This document shows positions 23,160 to 34,704 of a stretch of 64,000 nt of DNA, piece after piece. The first letter of the stretch is position 1, and each line of letters opens with the position of its first letter. Made by a program: the position numbers and the translations under genes. The stretch spans positions 303,230 through 367,229 of the forward strand of contig BGZK01000538.1 in the NCBI GenBank assembly GCA_005406025.1, written 5' to 3'. Source of the DNA: Eumeta japonica (Eukaryota; Arthropoda; Insecta; Lepidoptera; Psychidae). The notes under the pieces were generated by a model, which was not told the origin of the DNA, made no database searches, and worked only from the letters and a program-made list of their open reading frames with translations.

Positions 23160-23725
23160 TTCTGGTTCGTCGGTAGTTTTTGGCTTTATTTCTAATCATG
23201 GATGAAACATGGCTTCATCATTATGATCCAAAAACAAAATTACAGTACATGACTTGGAAAAAATGTCACCTCCAACCCCTAGGGAATTTAAGGCGAGTCG
23301 TTCTGACGGAAAGATCATGGGCTCTCTTTTCTTGGTTAGTTAAGGTGTAGTTATGATAGAATATCTCGTGTGTGGAGTTACTGTTACTCGCTTTTTATAC
23401 ACAGAACTAATAAATAAATTGCGTAACGAAATTCGAAAGAAAAGGCGAGGCAAACTAGCAAATATTTTGTTCCATCAAGATAATGTCTGATTCACAAGTT
23501 CGTCGTTGTTATAGCTGCAATTCATAATACTGGCTTCAAAATACTTGAGAATTCTCCATATTCCATCCTCTTGCCCCTAGTGATTTATATTTGCTTTCAA
23601 AGTTGTAGAGATATCTGAACAGGCAAAGATTTGAAGATGATGAAGCAGTTGTCGCTGCAGTACAGGTCCAGAATTCTTAGGTCCTTAGGATGATGAGTTT
23701 TTTAAGAAGGGAATTTTAAGTTTAG
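23160..23725 (+). pseudogene. mariner transposase remnant, catalytic half
   Basis: The remnant starts with MDETWLHHYDPKTKLQ, the first catalytic block with its Asp retained. It continues with a weakened PPPK-like region and RSWALFSWLVKV, the block normally reading K-x-M-A-x-V-F-W-D. Further on are a K-RRGK block, then FCSIKIMS from a decayed FHQDNA, and SIFHPLAPSDLYLLSKL, in which the third catalytic Asp survives. RRQRFEDDEAVVAAVQ and a FF-KKGI tail near 23,700 close it. Frameshifts and stops are numerous. The DNA-binding N-terminus is absent. HYDPKTK and the lack of a DFNLF-type ending separate this lineage from the copy at 29.6 kb. Confidence 0.85.
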
Positions 23726-24331
23726 GAAAAAGAAATGCTTAGTATATCACACTAAAAGGCGATTATGTCGAGATATAAAATAACAATTAATAAATGTTAG
23801 AGGAAGCATACTTATACTCATATTTTATTGAATGTTAATTACATAAAATATAAACAATCGTCTATTGGCGAATTCTTTTTTTTCAGATGTGTATGGATGT
23901 ATGGACCTAGCACATTAACAATGCATGTAACATGTTCAACAACCAAATAAATAAAACAGATATTTTAAAAGCGTTTTAGTGAGTGTAGCTACGGAATCAC
24001 TTTCGTGTTCACAAAATATGAGGCTGATTTTTACAAATAAAACAGTCGGAAAAATCTGGCGACGAGAAAAATTTGAACTTTTTATAATGTTTCGTATTTA
24101 GCAGTTATATTTTCAGCGAAAAAAGTACAACCAAAAAAGTAGATTGTCACCTACAATGTGAACGAAGGAATCCTATATGGCCTACATGTATATCAGGTGT
24201 TTGATTATACATGTGTGCTTTAGCGCGCGTGATCGTCTAAACAATTAATTTAGAAAAATTATGTAGCGCAGAACAGTCGGGCTTTGAATCGGGAACAGAA
24301 GTTCCACTCTTACAGGGTCCCCGATCTGAAC
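23726..24331. other. AT-rich sequence, nothing recognised
   Basis: No gene is recognised. The first part may hold the 3' end of the mariner copy, but no terminal repeat was paired. Confidence 0.4.
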
Positions 24332-24598
24332 CTAGATTTTATCAGATTGTCGCAAAACTCCCCGGGCTGAGGTTTCGTTTCGCGTGTTTTCGCGCTCTAC
24401 GAACAATAGAGCTGCTGGCTTTCGTCCCGCTTTTACAGCGTCAGGGTGTTTCCTCACTCGTTCGGCATGTTGTTCTGATTTAATCGGCCGTATCCAGACC
24501 GTTAGGGAATTAGAGCGACTGTATTCTAGAGAGCTCTCTGTTCCGTTTTGAGTTTGGAGTCGAGGCGGCACATTTTTCCGTGGCCATGTAAATAGCAT
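24332..24598 (-). other. Unrecognised 88-codon open frame in a GC-richer block
   Basis: This minus frame has an ATG start and a balanced composition, rich in Arg, Ser, Glu and Thr (for example RVRKHPDAVKAGRKPAALLF). The DNA is clearly less AT-rich than its flanks and holds several CpG. I recognise no domain. A real exon, a piece of a retroelement gag region and a conserved non-coding block are all possible. Confidence 0.2.
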
Positions 24599-24599
24599 T

Positions 24600-25635
24600 T
24601 ATCGGCACTGTGGGCTCTGCAATCCGTAAGTCACGAACAGTTAAAATTTATGTGTTAAAATATTTAAATTTTCTGATATTTCTAGAGTTTCGGTCACATT
24701 GTAAATGTCTCTATAAAATAAAGTCATATACTTGACACTTCTAAAGCATCGTAAGCTCAGAATAAACGTCTTTTAGCACTAGGGTTATCAATATAGAAGC
24801 TCAGTATGAGACTATTTATATTATAATCAAATCAAACATCTAATCATCAAACTATCAGTTAGTATTAACTCAAGTCTCAAATGAGACAAATAATATCAAA
24901 TGAAATTTCAACCTCAATAAGATCAATCAACCCTACGATCGAATTTCTTAAGTGCGTTAGAACACTCTGATTGGTTCATACACGTATCAAAATATTAATT
25001 ATATAAATTTTTTCATGTAAATAAACTCCAAGTAATTTACACATTAAAATTAAAATAAAATAGGCAAATAACATATTTTATAAAATACACAGTCAAATAA
25101 GATAATATGCAATAAAGTAAAATTAAATGTGAGTAGTAAAATACCTATTATAGTTAAGCATTTAAAATATAACTATCATTATCGTGTTGTGCAAGATTTC
25201 CTATGTTTAAACCGTACTTATTATAGCAAATTATTTATTACGCGACTCTATTACAATGTTTTATTTTTGTGTTTAGAATCACCTCTGGGGATAGGAGTTT
25301 AATTTGCAATGGAGTTAGAAGCTTGATCTAATCTCCTTGCAGATATAGCCCCGTTTGGGGACCCTTATAACCCTCGATCAACAGTTCTGATGCGTATCAG
25401 ACCTGCTCATCTAACTCCGGTATTTTAAAGGTGACATCACCGAGATAAATCAAATGCAAAAGGGGAAATTTAATACCTCGGTTAACAAACTTTATTTCAA
25501 AATCAGGGACAGTTCCCGAGAGCCAGTGCTTATTTAGACGAATGAACTGCCAGCTTGAAAGATAACTCTTTGTTAAGAAATCTGCACACAAGAAAGACAA
25601 TAATAAAATATTAAGCACGTAATAAAATAGTATTT
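24600..25635. other. AT-rich, G-poor sequence
   Basis: 24,780-25,180 is very AT-rich and poor in G on the plus strand (ATCAAATCAAACATC and similar). 25,280-25,640 is more balanced and crossed by a minus frame (25397-25651) that opens at GTG and has a hydrophobic start (ILFYYVLNILLLSFLC) but no domain. No gene is supported. Confidence 0.4.
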
Positions 25636-25860
25636 CTCTCCTGGCTGTCACGGTCCGTGACGTCTTCGCTGGGCTGCAGAATAATCCTTAACTAGCAGCT
25701 CGCTCGTATCGATTCACCCGCGGTCGCGCCGAGGTCAGCGTCGATCGCGGCCTCGGGGGTGCGGCCCGACCTCGCATCTCCTAGTTCCAAACTTGACTGT
25801 CCCTGCCCGCGAGCCCGGCTCGGCGTCGGCGCATCCTACAACTGCCCGGCTGTATTGTTT
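25636..25860. promoter_or_regulatory. CpG-rich island
   Basis: A block with GCGGTCGCGCCGAGG, GATCGCGGCCTCGGGG and GAGCCCGGCTCGGCG lies between two AT-rich, G-poor tracts. It also holds TGACGTC (CRE-like) near 25,659. It could be a promoter-type CpG island or a conserved element. No transcript start can be chosen. Confidence 0.3.
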
Positions 25861-26039
25861 TACTTTCAATTGTTTTTGTAAGGACAAATGCAGCTTCCTC
25901 TTCTTTTTTTTGCCTAGGGACTATGATGCAAAAGCGCGCACATTGCCCTTTGTAACATTCATGTAAAGACACATATACAAGAAACTTAATTTAAACTTAC
26001 AAAATAAATATATAAATAATAGTATGCCAGTTCACGTCA

Positions 26040-26345
26040 TGAATTGAAATAGTCCATTTTAATAAAATAATTAAATAAAATCAAATCACCTACCAATGAA
26101 TATCAATAAATCAATCAAACAAATCAACCATTAACCCAAAAAGTCAAATAAACCGATAAATCTATTCTCACTTAATTAATTTTAAATAAATCCATCATCA
26201 ACTCATTCCTAACCAATTAAATCATCGATAATTCACCTAATCATCTAATTAAAGTACATAATTATCACACCTAATTAAATTCGTGAGATCAGTCATAATC
26301 ATATCCAATAATACAACTCATGGAATCAAGCCTAAATTGCCCTTT
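26040..26345. promoter_or_regulatory. G-depleted tract with clustered homeodomain/PBC motifs
   Basis: By my count only 5 G occur in the 201 bases 26,082-26,282 of the plus strand, and 26,156-26,226 has none. The tract contains AATCAATCAAAC and ATCAATAAATC (reverse TGATTGAT, a PBC/extradenticle-type site) and at least three TAATTA cores. It could be a dense homeodomain binding region or a strand-asymmetric simple-sequence relic. Confidence 0.3.
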
Positions 26346-27080
26346 ATCAAGATGTGAACAAAACATGATAACACAATTCGTGTAGTGAAATGTATATAAA
26401 TTTATAATAAAAACTAAATTAAATATTTTCGAACAGCCAAATTAAGGCTAATTTCTTATAGCGTAAGATATACTGTGTACGTTCCCTTTATATTTTTTTT
26501 ACGAATGGTCAAGCGTGCCTTTAAACAACGGACACATGTCCATGACAATTAATGTGAATCGAAACTCGTCTGTCTTACAACGATTTTTTTTTACCTTTTG
26601 TTATGTATATTTACAGAGAAACGCGTTAGTCGAACTAAAAACGTCCGAAACAAATTACTGTTTTTATTTTATTATTTCCAAGGGCACAAACTCGTTAAAA
26701 GAATGAATTACACTGTATCTCTATGAACTCGAAATACATCTTAGTATTTTTATTTATAGAATTAAGATTCCATTTTACAATAAACATATATAAAAATTTC
26801 TTAGCTTAAATATGAAATAACATATTTTGTGAGGCATTTGATATTGTCGAAGATAAATTGTTTTAATCTTATCAATAAAATTATCAAAAAAAGATGAAAT
26901 GTTAAATCCGGATAAAAATAATATAACGTTTTGATGATAATTCGCAAAAAATCGGATCCTAACTACGCAACGATAAAGCAATTGAAATAGACTGATTTTT
27001 TTTAAAAATACGAAAAAAATATTTTTCCAGGTTTTAAATAAGATATTTGACTTAAGAAAGACACAATTTTGCATGTTTAC
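26346..27080. other. AT-rich sequence, nothing recognised
   Basis: Open frames at 26515-26706 and 26775-27074 are low-complexity and not supported as genes. Confidence 0.45.
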
Positions 27081-27084
27081 TGTT

Positions 27085-27330
27085 TAAAAAAAAACACGTG
27101 TGGCACTCGGGGACTGCCGCGGTAAAGCTATTGCGTAGTATTTTTTATCAACTTATGCAATTATAATTATTTATTTATTTTATTTATGCAGTATTTTTTT
27201 TGAGGAGGTGCCCTAACGCCGAAACTCTAAGCAGGCATGAGTCACCAGATTGCGGGGCGAAGAGGGGGATTACGCATGCGCAGTAACACCGATACAACCA
27301 ATGCCACCTAGAGGCGAGCTGCTAAACTAA
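27085..27330. repeat. Probable dispersed repeat piece
   Basis: CACGTGTGGCACTCGGGG followed by CTGCCGCGGTAAAGCTATT is a phrase I recall from dispersed moth sequence. The following 100 bases include ATGCGCAGTAACACC and TGCCACCTAGAGGCG. The family is unnamed and its extent uncertain. Confidence 0.35.
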
Positions 27331-27479
27331 AGGGACAAGCGTGTAATTTCAAAAAAGTCATTAAAAGTTCTGCTATTCATTGATAGATGGCAATACAAAA
27401 TATCACCGCTGTGCCGGTCGGAGTGGGGGGTGTGAGGTTATTTTCGTTACGGAATTTCTGGATTCGGTCTCCACGCTCA

Positions 27480-28246
27480 AGGACCGCGATAGAAGCTATG
27501 CAATAGCTTAAAAATCCTCTTTGTTTCTTCTCCTCTCTTCAGCAGCACTTCCCTGCGTGCCATACCGGCTGTCGAACTGCTTGATGTCGACATCCCCAAA
27601 AAACTATTCAGGTTAGCGGTCACTTGGTGGGTAAAGTAAAACTAGCTTCCAAAAAGCTCGGGATGCTTAATACAACAGCATTTCAATCTGAACCACCACC
27701 TATGCTTTAAAAGGCATAGGACCGACTCCAATTTTAGAATTCTTTCTATCTCTTGTCTAGAAAATTTCAATATCAACTCTTGTCAAATTGCCGGCGGCCT
27801 TCTAATATTAAGCCGGTTCTTTCTATCGGTTTAGGACAAAAATTACCATTTGTATACATGCTTTATCGCATATATTAAGGAAAGTGATCTGAAAAACCTT
27901 GAACCTGAATCCCTGCCGGTGAATTCTGTTATCGTTCCGCTCGCTGGAAGTACCACCATCCCAACATAATGGTTGGTATTTTACTAACGCACACTTCATG
28001 CGTAAATTTAGGTTGGGTACTGCACAATTTTGGAATGATCTACATTCAGTGACATTTCTTATCACCTGCGAGAAAGGAATCTTGAAGAATAGAGATTATT
28101 ATTTTTTGAAATCTGTGACCTCCTTGAAGTTGCGAGTGTCCACGGACGGTGGTGGTCACTTACTACTCTCTGGTCGCTTGCGTGTTCGCTTGCCCCTTAA
28201 AAGTTATTCAAAAAACCTAGTCAAAAAATATTATGAGAGAACATGA
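27480..28246 (+). pseudogene. LINE-B reverse transcriptase C-terminal remnant and tail
   Basis: This is a decayed non-LTR retrotransposon in shifting plus frames. ELLDVDIPKKLFRLAV (near 27,575) fits the F-LG-V-DI block after the catalytic core. KLASKKLGMLN follows at about 27,640, then PAGEFCYRSARWKYHHPN (about 27,915). The frame at 27998-28246 starts FRLGTAQFWNDLHSVTFL, the classic R-x-W-N-x-L-P-x-x-x-F block near the C-terminus. The 3' part, GTTGCGAGTGTCCACGG with GTGGTGGTCACTTAC, is shared with tails at 37.8 and 46.0 kb. Stops and frameshifts are frequent; the polymerase catalytic motifs are not present. Confidence 0.75.
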
Positions 28247-28875
28247 AACACAAAAGCAACTATGCGGTTAGGTCAAAACATGCGTAAGATGGCATAATTG
28301 TTTTTTAAATAACAGTTGCGCCGCTGCGTCACGTGAAAAGGCATTTGATATGAGAAAGCTACAACAAATGACCGACCGTAGGTCGTTCATGTGGGCCTAC
28401 TTAGTTTATTATGTGCTGTGTGTTTTCTTCTTCGTTAAGATTTTAAATACTTAAAACTTGTATAGGAGTCCTAATGTTTGTTTCCTTCTCAAATTTACGA
28501 TTCCTATCGGTGCTACATGCTAATTTTTATATAATATCAACACAGGAATATTTTATTACGATAACTAAGTAGTGACTTTACGGAGTTCCATTAAACTCAT
28601 AGTTCATAAGTTTAGAGTACGACAAGAACTTTCAACGTCATCCGGAAAAGAATTTCAGTCAATGTTTTTTATATATAATTGGCATATTTCAGTTTTCTTG
28701 TGTATCAGATTTGTGTCACTTCACTTTTTAAGTACACACATACCCTTCCAAAATCCTTCTATTATGAATGGAAATGCTTGGACCTTGAGCCTTTTACCCT
28801 CGTTTATGCCATTTTGGGAGCAGCAACAGCCGTTATCATCATTGCGTAATATTCTTTACACGGCTTAACGTGCTC
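28247..28875. other. AT-rich sequence, nothing recognised
   Basis: A plus frame (28572-28868) opens here without a recognisable domain; its second half (HIPFQNPSIMNGNAWTLSL) is not known to me. Confidence 0.4.
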
Positions 28876-28879
28876 TTCG

Positions 28880-28985
28880 AAGTGCGAATGGTTTGATTTG
28901 ATTTCCCTTAAAAACTCATTGGTAAATTCATTCGTGACCAAGATTAAAATCCGGTTCTGTTACATGCGAAGACAATCTCTTGGTC
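28880..28985 (+). repeat. SINE-like piece, second copy
   Basis: CCTTAAAAACTCATTGGT and, 30 bases later, AAAATCCGGTTCTG line up with the piece at 22,905-23,045. The B-box-like motif has decayed here (GATTAAAATCC). Confidence 0.4.
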
Positions 28986-29556
28986 AATGCTCTGCTCGCC
29001 GCTTTTATACTATAGTTGTCTTCTTAATTTTTTCTTACACCCATGACGACCGTATTGCTTTAAAATGTGTTATATCTTATCATTACAGGATGTTAAATCT
29101 GCTAATCTTTGGTGCTTACGCTTCCTATTTCATCAATAGATAGTCTGTTGCAAAAAGATGAACTACTGATGTTAAAGATGTTATGTACATCCTCAAATTA
29201 TTTTCTGGTTTGAATGTACAAGGTATTAGAAAATAGCAAAAATTCAGATTCAAGAAAAAGTATAGAAAAGGTTAAAATATTTTTAGAATATTTTAACTGA
29301 GCACTAAAGCCCATTATGGATTGTCCGTGCGTGGCGTCACTCGGGCCGCCGCGACGTCTCATGAATACACCGAATCTGTTTTAGGTAGGTTACACTTAAA
29401 ATTTCTAGAATCGCTCACTTAGGAACTGTAAAATATCAAAACATTTTTAAATTTAAAAAAATGGGACTCTTTTCCAATCTTACTATGTACATGGTATTCA
29501 TTTGTCATTTTTTTTACAAATTGGCGGCAAATAGAAATTGTTTGTCTAATGTCAAC
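28986..29556. other. AT-rich sequence, nothing recognised
   Basis: No gene is recognised. A short CpG patch (GGGCCGCCGCGACGTC) lies near 29,343. Confidence 0.4.
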
Positions 29557-30538
29557 ATGAATTCAACACGAGAAAGTTTTCATGCATTGATTTCCTATGA
29601 ATTTCGTTGCCATAAATGAACAAAAAAGTTATAACAGACTTCGATTGGCATCGATTGGGATGAAAGTCCATCTCCTGCAACTGGTTTAACTAGTTCAAAC
29701 GCACTAATCGGACTGAAGATCTGTGTGAGGGGCGTCCTTCTATGGTAAGGACCGAAGACAACATTAGTGCTGTGCGGTTCATAACAAATACTGACAAAAG
29801 CGTGACCTAATAGCAGATTCAGACTAGTTTAGACATCATATGAGTCATGTCCACAAAATTTTTCATGAATGTTTAGCGGTCAGGGAGCTTTGTACTCGGT
29901 GGAAATCTCATAATTTGACCGAAGCTTAAAAACTCCATCGTGTTAATTGATACCACGAAATGACGTAAAGATTTTCCAGTCCTATGTACGACATGATTAC
30001 AGGTAACGAAAGCTGGTTATAGTGATACGATTCCAAAACCAAAAGACACTCTACTAAGTAGGTGTTTCCTTTCGAAAATTACCTAACAAAGTAAAACGAG
30101 GTCAAAACGTCGGTAGTTCTTTCTTCGAAATGACACGTCAATATACAATAATTGTTTCAGGCTAGTACACTAACAATTGCTAGTCTCTTGTTTTGGAAAA
30201 GAAAATGAAAAAAACGACCTCGCAAAACGATTATCCTTCACAATTGCAATGTCTCTTCGTATATCGCTAGACAAACAACTAACAATCTGGGGGGTAAAGT
30301 ATAGAAATATTTGCTCACTCGCCTTACAGCACCGGCCTCGGACTATGCGATTTTTATTTATTTGCTAAAACGAAAGAAAAACTTTGACGAAAGCGGTTTA
30401 CGGACTCTGAGGAAGCAGTGGCTTCATATCAAAAAACCGTCGAAACGACACCTAAGTGCGAGTGGGGAAAGTGTTTCTCTTAGGGGTTCCATCGAATTTA
30501 GTGATGTTTTGATCTCAACAGACTATTATGAAAAATAA
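29557..30538 (+). pseudogene. mariner transposase, nearly full length, broken
   Basis: The ATG at 29557 begins MNSTRESFHALISYEF, the usual mariner N-terminus. EDNISAVRFITNTDKSVT comes from the second helix-turn-helix region. ALYSVEIS-type decay then precedes HNLTEA and the first catalytic block ITGNESW, in which the catalytic Asp is Asn. Later come SPYSTGLGLCDFYLF, where the third Asp is kept, EEAVASYQKTVETTP and a terminal STDYYEK with a stop at 30,538. Total length (about 980 bp) is close to the family's usual 1,030-1,050 bp, so losses are small indels. The second block (HHDNA) is destroyed. At least six frame changes or stops occur. Confidence 0.9.
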
Positions 30539-32094
30539 TAGTAGTGAAAATCACTTACTAGTTTGCTTTGTTTTTAATTTTCCAAGGACTTTTAGTTTGA
30601 TCCACGTATCTAGCACTAGCGTTATTCCCGGCACTATGTAGCACTAGCGCCGGGAATAAGAACCAGCCATCGCGAAAATACAACGACTTTAGCATAATAC
30701 TTCAATGAGGTACTTGAGTAATTTCTTTTGGTGTAGCAACCTCTCAGTACATAGGAATGTTAACGAAATTAGCGTTATGGCTAATTGTCTCGTCCATTCT
30801 ATGGTATTGTTGATATATGGTACTCGAGGTGTCTATTAAATGTCCCCAGTACATAATACATTTTAGGCCGTCATCTAAACTCTCTCACAGGCAATGTCGT
30901 CACTATTAAGTACCATTATTAAAAATGTACGGGTAGCTCACTTCGTTTCACTATAATGAGTCTGTGCAGTGAACGATTCAAGAAATTCCCGTATTGTTCT
31001 GTTTTAAAATGGCAAATTTGTCAAACACAAGTGAAATTAATTATAGGAGTATTAAATAGAGTATCTTAGTAAGCCACTGCGAACTCTAATTATTTAAAAT
31101 AAGTGTTCTTAATCATTTCTGTATTACCAGCTATTAATTACTCACCGATACAATTACACAATACAAAGAGTACGAGATAAGAAAATGTAATGAAATAAAA
31201 TATCAAAAGTACTTATCAATACCTTGCTCCTCTGGAATAAACAGAGGTTGTCGCTCTCCAAGCATTCGCAGCCTTGAATATGACACAACCCCCTCAGTTT
31301 TTCATTTCACAAATTACAATTTTACACTGAAGACATTTAATTGTGAGTATAGACTAACGAAATACACATTTGCACTATCCTTTCCGCTTTACTAACTTTT
31401 TTAATTTTATCCCTTTTCAATATTTTTGTGTTTAATGACAATCGACTTACAAAATTACTTCAAGCTTTAACTTATAAACATAAGTTACAATGAGACTATG
31501 TTCTAATGCCTAAGGCTTCACCCTTACAAAGGATGTAATATTGATCTAAACCGCTTACAGGCGGTTTAATTACTGAGAACACGATGAGAAAGTTGTCATG
31601 TCCGCTAATAGTTGGTCCGGTATGAAGATACTCCTATATAATATAATAGTGACATTCATTCACATGAGAATTTTATATACTTCTGAGAATGTATATTAAA
31701 ACTCGTCGAATTCTATCTTAATTATCATTTTAAAATGTGGTTCTGACACAGTTCTTGTGTATTTAGTACAATATAATGTAATATTCCTCTAACTCTCATT
31801 AATGTACAATGATATAAATATATTAATATGTATATAGAAAATGGTTATCTTCGGCGCGCATAACGCAAAAACTACTAAATGTATCGGCATTGGTCCATGA
31901 CTATTCGATACAGAATCATCTGCAGATGGTTACAGGCTATTCATATTACAAAAAAATATAAAAGTATGTTTATGGGTATTCGTCATAAGCTAACGACTTG
32001 ACGGATTGTTATTGAGACTTGACCGGAAAATTATGTTTGTCACGTGCTGAAGTTTTGCGATTAAGGTTTTAGTCATTCAAAGCGAAATACTTTA
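30539..32094. other. AT-rich sequence, nothing recognised
   Basis: Contains an inverted repeat at 30,622-30,660 (TTATTCCCGGC pairing with GCCGGGAATAA) next to a duplicated AGCACTAGCG. A block at about 31,215-31,300 is richer in GC than its flanks. No gene is supported. Confidence 0.45.
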
Positions 32095-32290
32095 AGGATG
32101 GTTAAGAATTCCGTATTGGAATTGAAAGCGGAACGTGGACCGGATCCGGCAGCTTAACCAGAACTGACATCGAGAACAGGATCGGTCCTGATCGTGATCT
32201 CGGGATCACGATTAAAAGTGGCAGAAAAATCGGCGGATTTAGAAAATGAAGGAATTTATTATATGTCCCCAGCAAAACCGGGAACACATT
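32095..32290 (+). repeat. Degenerate purine-rich short-motif repeat, locus 1
   Basis: The stretch is built of variants of GAATCGGGA / GAACNGGATCG: GGAATTGAAAGCGGAACG, ACATCGAGAACAGGATCGG and TCGTGATCTCGGGATCACG among others. It has no fixed period but a clear 6- to 12-base texture. The minus frame 32102-32311 runs through it by chance. Confidence 0.5.
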
Positions 32291-32498
32291 GGAATAATAA
32301 AAAAAATACAAAATTTAAATTTACGCCAAGCGAAAGTTTATACATGCAATAAAACAATAGAATCTAGTGTGTCTCTGAATTGAAGGTATATATGAAAAAT
32401 AGAGAGGTAAGAAGAGAAAGGTAATGTAAGATAAACCGATGATTTTTATATTTTTTTTCTGTCTATCTCTTTGCGCACGTTTGTCAAATAACTGGACA

Positions 32499-32550
32499 AA
32501 TTTTAATACAGTTTTCAGGGGTATCTACCCCTGAAAACTGTATTAAAATT
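32499..32550. repeat. Perfect 25-bp-arm palindrome
   Basis: The arms 32499-32523 and 32526-32550 are exact reverse complements, separated by only TC. The arm runs from AATTTTAATACAG to AGGGGTA. Such a long perfect arm with a two-base centre is either very recent or maintained. It could extrude as a cruciform. No transposon family is recognised around it. Confidence 0.97.
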
Positions 32551-33597
32551 CGCCCTACACCAAAGATAGAGAGATCCTAAACTCTAGATAGAGCTTGGTG
32601 AAGAGCAAAATATAGGGTTTTTTTTAATTTTTCCCTATGTTCTCACGTCGTACAATGTTGCAATTGTCGTACCAATCATGCGTGGTTGTTTATTTGCAAT
32701 AAAATATTTTATATAACTACTTAGTCGTTATGTTTCACGTATATACGTAATATCTATGCATATCTATTTTCAGCATCAGGAAGTTTTTAAGACGTATTGC
32801 TTAAATGGATTTCCATCCAACACCAAACTGTGATTGATTGTCAAGGCGATCGGGTATTTTTGACTTCACCGATATCTCAATATCAAATCGCTTCGAAGCT
32901 TTTGTCGTCTTTCTAAGATAAATATTAGCACCTAGTATTTTTTGATATAAATCTATACGCCTAGATAAGGTTCATGTGAACTTTCAGATACATATTTTTT
33001 GTTATGCGTCACATTTTTTTTTATTTGCAGCTTAAACCTTTTTTGAACCTAACTTTCATATTTAAAGTGCACATGTAAAGTTTTCAATTATATTTACTAT
33101 TAGATATTTTTCTATAGAAAATACGATTCATTTTTACGAAAACTAGGCAATGATATTTCTATTCCTGTTTCCATTTTAAAACGGATTTCACTTTAGAAAA
33201 AAATGCACTATATACCATCATTTTAGAAGTTATTTTAGGTCCATAAACCTATTTTTTAGACGTTTTGATCAACGACAGACGGATTTGAGGCTAATAAGCC
33301 TCAAATTTTGTGAGGAGTTCACAAAACAAAACTGGCAAATGTAGAGGTTAATTTAGAAATCTAGCACAAATAAACGTAACGTAACGGAATTTGCATTTTA
33401 GAGTTGAAATTAAACCGATATTACGTCACTCCATGTAGATTTGGAAATTAAAAAAAATACATTGCCACAACTATACGTTCGTATTGTACATAGATACCAC
33501 TAATGTTCTAAAATTTATATTTCAATCACTGATGCAGATGGGCATTTCTTTGTGGCAAAGTAAAAATTGTGAGCTATATAAAATAAGATACCATTTT
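32551..33597. other. AT-rich sequence, nothing recognised
   Basis: About 1 kb of AT-rich sequence without a supported gene or repeat family. Confidence 0.45.
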
Positions 33598-33690
33598 TAG
33601 GGTTCCGAATCAAAATGGAAAAACAGAACCTTTATAGTTTCGTCATTTCCGTCCATCCGTCCGTCGGTATGTCACAGGCATTTTATTCAA
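33598..33690 (+). repeat. TAGGGTTCCGA-family repeat, 5' end, plus orientation
   Basis: TAGGGTTCCGAATC begins the piece. GAACCTTTATAGTTTCGTCAT, CCGTCCATCCGTCCGTCGG and GTCACAGGCATTTTA follow, matching base for base in order the start of the copy at 52,090. It breaks off after about 95 bases. Confidence 0.8.
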
Positions 33691-33937
33691 AATCTATATA
33701 TAAGCATTTAAAAAGGAAACGTTCTTTCTTTGTCCGGGCATCATTTAAAATCTGTTGAAGGCATAAGTATGGGACTTGACCATTAGACGTGGAATCTTTG
33801 GCATATAGTTTATGCTATTTATTTTTAAATTTTAAACCTTTCACTATTTTGTCATAACATATAACACTCAGCGAAGCGGGCAGCTTATGTGTAGTTTTGA
33901 ATAATTTAATTCATTGCAACAAATTGCAACATTTGTA

Positions 33938-34704
33938 GAAAAAACAACTGGCCAAGAGCATGTCGAACCATGCTTATTATAGGGTTCCGAAGCCATTATT
34001 ACAAAGAAATGCATTCAGATGAAAAAAGTACGTTGTTATACTTTTTCCATGTTTCCCGTCACAGAATAGTCATAACACTTTAGTCGCTTATAACTAGAAA
34101 AATATGTAGGTATGTCGATTATTACTATTAAGATAGTGTAAACTAAAGTACACCAAAAAAAGAGTATCTTCATGGCACTTACGTTCTTTTCTTCAGAAGC
34201 GCTATTTTTATTATAGGAATAACTCAAATACGATATATACGGTGATCTTCAAAACAATTTTTGCTGAAAGTAGGTACTTATTAAATTCTTTCTTCAAGTT
34301 AAGTAAAGTGCATTCAAGTAAAAATACAAATCTTTGTATTTTTTGTCATATTTTGTGACCGTGTGGTTTAAAAAATAAAGGGGGAGACACACAATTTTTT
34401 CTACTTTCAAAATCAAAAATATCTTTATTTCGTAGGTGATGAAATTACACATGAAATACGTCATTAATAAATTAAATTCGTTTCGAGATTACCGCCCATT
34501 CCAAATGCTGATTCAATTCCGAGCAATTATTTTCTAAAAGATCACTTCTCAAAATTTTTTAGAATCCTTAAAATATATTTAAAAGGACTATCGAATCATG
34601 TGGCACATGTTAATGTTTGCTAAAATTTTTTTTTTAGCTTCTGTTACATGTATGGTGTGCCCCCCTAGAAATAATTATTTTTGTTATTTAACTACCAAAC
34701 TAAG
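33938..34704 (-). repeat. TAGGGTTCCGA-family repeat, 3' part, minus orientation
   Basis: Reading on the minus strand, this matches the right-hand 600 bp of the copy at 52,090-52,845. Shared landmarks are the tail (GGCCAGTTGTTTTTTC on the minus strand), the end motif TAGGGTTCCGA at 33,980-33,990, CTTTTTCCATGTTT, an AAAGGGGGAGACACAC block near 34,378, and GTTATTTAACTACCAAACTAAG at the right. The 5' end in this orientation is missing. It lies tail-on beside the plus-oriented 5' end at 33,598, giving an inverted pair of fragments. Confidence 0.8.
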
